In this document: one piece after another, positions 61,891 to 64,000 of the stretch
Layout of the letters: each line of letters begins with the position of its first letter
How positions within the stretch are numbered: the stretch's first letter is position 1
Assembly (NCBI GenBank): GCA_036008465.1
Contig: DASYNP010000010.1
Span: 1-64,000 of the forward strand
Length of the DNA stretch: 64,000 nucleotides
Source: DASPSM01 sp036008465
Lineage (GTDB): Bacteria; Planctomycetota; Planctomycetia; Planctomycetales; Planctomycetaceae
Reading direction: 5' to 3'
Program-made: the position numbers and the translations under genes
The notes under the pieces: model-generated
Databases searched by the model: none
Seen by the model: the letters and a program-made list of their open reading frames with translations, nothing else
Told to the model about the DNA's origin: nothing

Positions 61891-63276
61891 ATGCAGTATA
61901 CGCCAGCGGTCGACGACTTTGTGAACTGTCTGCGGCGCAGCGGTCTCGTTGACGAACGCGAGGCCGACGCGCTCGTCGACGGTCTTGCACAGGCTGGCGT
62001 TGACATTAGCGATCCCAAAAAGATTGCCGCCGCCCTGGTGCGGAATGAGACGCTGACCAAGTGGCAGGCAGAAATGCTGCTCCGTGGCAAACGGCGCGGC
62101 TTCGTGCTGGGGAAGTACCGACTGCTGGGGCTGTTGGGTCGGGGCGCAAACAACTCGGTCTACATCGGCGAACATTCGCTGATGCATCGGCGCTGTGCGA
62201 TCAAGGTTCTGCCCACGAAGAACCTGAGCAGCTCGTCGACGGCCCTGTCACGCTTTCAGCAGGAAGCCCGCGCGGTCGCCCTGTTGGATCACACCAATAT
62301 TGTCCGGGCCTACGACCTGGGCCAGGACAAGGACGGCAAGTCGGTCGTTCATTTCTTCGTCATGGAACTGGTCGAGGGGGAAAGTTTCGAGGAGCGCGTC
62401 GTTCGCGATGGCCCACTGTCGGCAATCGACGCGGCCGATCTCATTCGTCAGGCTGCCGACGGCCTGGCCCACGCCCACAAGGCCGGCATCATCCATCGCG
62501 ACGTCAAGCCGGCCAATTTGCTCGTCGATCGGCAGGGAGTGGTCAAGATTCTCGACCTGGGATTGGCGAAGATCTCGGACATTTTGTCGGACGAGTTACC
62601 CGTGTTGGGAACGGCCGACTTTCTCGCCCCTGAGCAGGCGCTCGACGCCAAAACCGCCGACGCGCGTTCGGACGTCTACAGCCTGGGCTGCACGTTTTAT
62701 TTTGTCCTCTGCGGGCAACCCCCGTTTTCCGGGGGGACGCTTTCCGAACGGCTCGTCCGCCATCTGTTCGAGACGCCGGTCGCACTCGCCCGCAAGCGTC
62801 CCGACCTGCCCCCTGACCTGACGTCGCTCGTGCATCAGATGCTGGCCAAGAATCCAAACGAACGCATCCAGACGTGCGCCGAGGTCTCCAGCCTGTTGCG
62901 AAACTGGTTACTCAAACACGCCGACCGGAAATGGCTGCGCGCCCATCCCGCGCTGTTGGGAAGCGGGCGCTCGGGCACAGGGGAGACGGAGGTGGCTAAG
63001 TTTGCGCCCTCCGATCAAGACGTGGGCCAGGTGGCGCAGACATCGGCTCCCGAAGCGGTCGTGACGACTCCCCAGTCAGAAAGCCTCTCGGGCCCTGGCG
63101 CGCCCGACCTGGTTCCCGTGATGGAACATCCCGGCGCCGCTGCGACTTTCCTCGGTTCCGAGGAATTTCAGGTACCGATCTCGCCCGTCACGCGGTTGCA
63201 CATGAAAGATCGCCGCGAACCCGGCGCTTTGCGATCGTGGCTGTCGCGCGCTTCGAAGAAGCTCCGCGGCGAGTGA
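61891..63276 (+). CDS. serine/threonine protein kinase, cytosolic
   Basis: 461 residues. A family-specific N-terminal region (VNCLRRSGLVDEREADALVD, TLTKWQAEMLLRGKRRGFVLGKYRLL) precedes the kinase domain at about 76-350. The Gly loop is LGRGANNSV, with catalytic Lys105 (AIKVLP), HRDVKPAN at 202-209, and DLG at 222-224 where DFG is standard. A Pro/Ser/Ala-rich C-terminal tail has no membrane helix, unlike many bacterial PASTA kinases. I use the ATG at 61891, since GGTGGG is 6 bases upstream; an ATG at 61885 is the alternative. Confidence 0.9.
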   Translation: MQYTPAVDDFVNCLRRSGLVDEREADALVDGLAQAGVDISDPKKIAAALVRNETLTKWQAEMLLRGKRRGFVLGKYRLLGLLGRGANNSVYIGEHSLMHRRCAIKVLPTKNLSSSSTALSRFQQEARAVALLDHTNIVRAYDLGQDKDGKSVVHFFVMELVEGESFEERVVRDGPLSAIDAADLIRQAADGLAHAHKAGIIHRDVKPANLLVDRQGVVKILDLGLAKISDILSDELPVLGTADFLAPEQALDAKTADARSDVYSLGCTFYFVLCGQPPFSGGTLSERLVRHLFETPVALARKRPDLPPDLTSLVHQMLAKNPNERIQTCAEVSSLLRNWLLKHADRKWLRAHPALLGSGRSGTGETEVAKFAPSDQDVGQVAQTSAPEAVVTTPQSESLSGPGAPDLVPVMEHPGAAATFLGSEEFQVPISPVTRLHMKDRREPGALRSWLSRASKKLRGE

Positions 63277-63396
63277 GCCGCCGCAGCATCTATACGTGCG
63301 AAGGGCAGGGCATTTCGTTAAGGTTGAGGGACGGCATCCTCGCCGCGCGCCTTAGAGCCCGCCTGAACGACCGCTCACCCCTTTCGCAGGTTTTTG

Positions 63397-64000
63397 ATGC
63401 GTTTAACCGTGGTTTCGGCCGTCGTTGTCTTTGCACTCGCGCTCACGCAATCCGCCGGAGCTTCGCCGCCGTTCGAACTTCGCAAGGGAGATCATGTCTG
63501 CCTGGTCGGCAACGCGCTGGCTGAGCGGATGCAGCATTCCAGTTGGCTCGAAACGCTGATTGACGCTCGCTACCCGCAGCACGATCTGGTGTTCCGCAAC
63601 TTGGGCTACGGCGGCGACGAGGTGAACGGCTATCGCGATCTCTACAGCCGCATGCGGTCGATGGATTTTGGGTCGCAGGACCAGTGGCTTGGCGGCGACG
63701 CTCCGATTCCGCAGCCGAATAAGCTCAACCCGGGCGCGCCGGTCCGTCCGAACCGGTTTGAATCTACGAACACGCGGGCCGACGTCGTTTTCGCGTTTTA
63801 CGGGTACAACGAGTCGTTCGCCGACGCGGCCGGGCTGAGAAAGTTCAAGGAGGACCTCCATCGCTTTATCAAGCACACGCTCGCCCAGCGGTATAACGGC
63901 AAGTCGCCGCCGCGGCTGGTGCTGTTCTCACCGATCGCGCACGAGAACCTGGGTGATCCGAATCTTCCGGACGGCGTCGAAAACAACCGGCAGCTCAAAC
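63397..64000 (+). CDS. N-terminal part of a PVC-type protein with SGNH-like domain (runs off window)
   Basis: The open frame starts at ATG 63397 and continues past the window's end with no stop. About 201 residues are visible: a signal peptide (to about residue 24), then LVGNALAERMQHSSWLETLIDARYPQHDLVFRNLGYGGDEVNGY. This resembles the SGNH-like N-terminus of planctomycete PVC-type haem-binding proteins, usually around 1000 residues. The remaining domains (often a beta-propeller and CxxCH) cannot be seen here. Confidence 0.75.
   Translation, partial: MRLTVVSAVVVFALALTQSAGASPPFELRKGDHVCLVGNALAERMQHSSWLETLIDARYPQHDLVFRNLGYGGDEVNGYRDLYSRMRSMDFGSQDQWLGGDAPIPQPNKLNPGAPVRPNRFESTNTRADVVFAFYGYNESFADAAGLRKFKEDLHRFIKHTLAQRYNGKSPPRLVLFSPIAHENLGDPNLPDGVENNRQLK

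Overview
The window is GC-rich chromosomal DNA from a planctomycete, most likely of the Pirellulales/Gemmatales type. The evidence is the set of families present: two DUF1501 proteins with Tat signals, a PSCyt/DUF1549-DUF1553 protein with CxxCH motifs, a DUF1559 pseudopilin-like protein with a companion lipoprotein, a TIGR03067-type secreted protein, a Ser/Thr kinase with a DLG motif and a planctomycete-type N-terminal region, and the start of a large PVC-type protein at the right edge. I see no rRNA, tRNA, CRISPR array, prophage or intact insertion sequence. The genes look vertically inherited, apart from one island-like stretch at about 19.6-23.5 kb.

Layout, left half. 0-8.4 kb is mostly on the minus strand: a substrate-binding lipoprotein, a small membrane protein and gamma-glutamyltransferase in one run; dnaA with a recognisable promoter and a long leader; a GNAT acetyltransferase coupled to an FmdB-type zinc ribbon; and an ECF sigma/anti-sigma pair. 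8.8-15.2 kb is on the plus strand: an aldose-1-epimerase lipoprotein, a DUF1992 protein, a sulfotransferase-like protein with a zinc-ribbon insert, sucC-sucD and a WecE/DegT-type sugar aminotransferase. 15.3-18.1 kb is a tight four-gene minus-strand operon (GT2 glycosyltransferase, two methyltransferases, a small exported-type protein). Facing away from it is an ATP-grasp ligase. 20-23.5 kb holds the DUF1559 protein, a lipoprotein, a TIGR03067 protein and a ribbon-helix-helix candidate, then a decayed second copy of the ATP-grasp 3' end. An AT-rich control region with a perfect TGTGA-N6-TCACA site and a sigma70-type promoter precedes the DUF1559 gene.

Layout, right half. 23.6-27.7 kb carries an RraA-like protein overlapping an amidohydrolase, DUF1501 and an exported nitrilase-like hydrolase. 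27.6-33.9 kb is a minus-strand series of secreted or metabolic hydrolases (penicillin acylase, PIG-L deacetylase, alpha/beta hydrolase), a MaoC dehydratase and a methyltransferase. 34-40 kb has housekeeping genes: murD-bioB, fucU, a lipoprotein, a small conserved protein and xerC. 40.3-46.6 kb has a Gly/Tyr-rich secreted protein, a Cys/Met-metabolism PLP enzyme, an orphan RND-type adaptor, and the rpmE2-prfA-prmC translation cluster. 47-52.8 kb holds three poorly characterised envelope proteins, a Tat-exported flavin amine oxidase and a second DUF1501. 53-58 kb is the divergent PSCyt protein plus a PPC-domain protein with a histone-H1-like basic insert. 58-64 kb has two adjacent rRNA-type methyltransferases, a response regulator, a membrane glutaredoxin-like protein, the Ser/Thr kinase and the partial PVC protein.

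Two threads run through the window. One is a cell-surface/extracytoplasmic module (glycan transfer, sulfo-, methyl- and amino-modification, many lipoproteins and Tat substrates). The other is a set of dispersed intergenic palindromic elements, each with long terminal arms, a nested hairpin and a CCGCGG-centred core. These may be a REP/MITE-like family of this genome.
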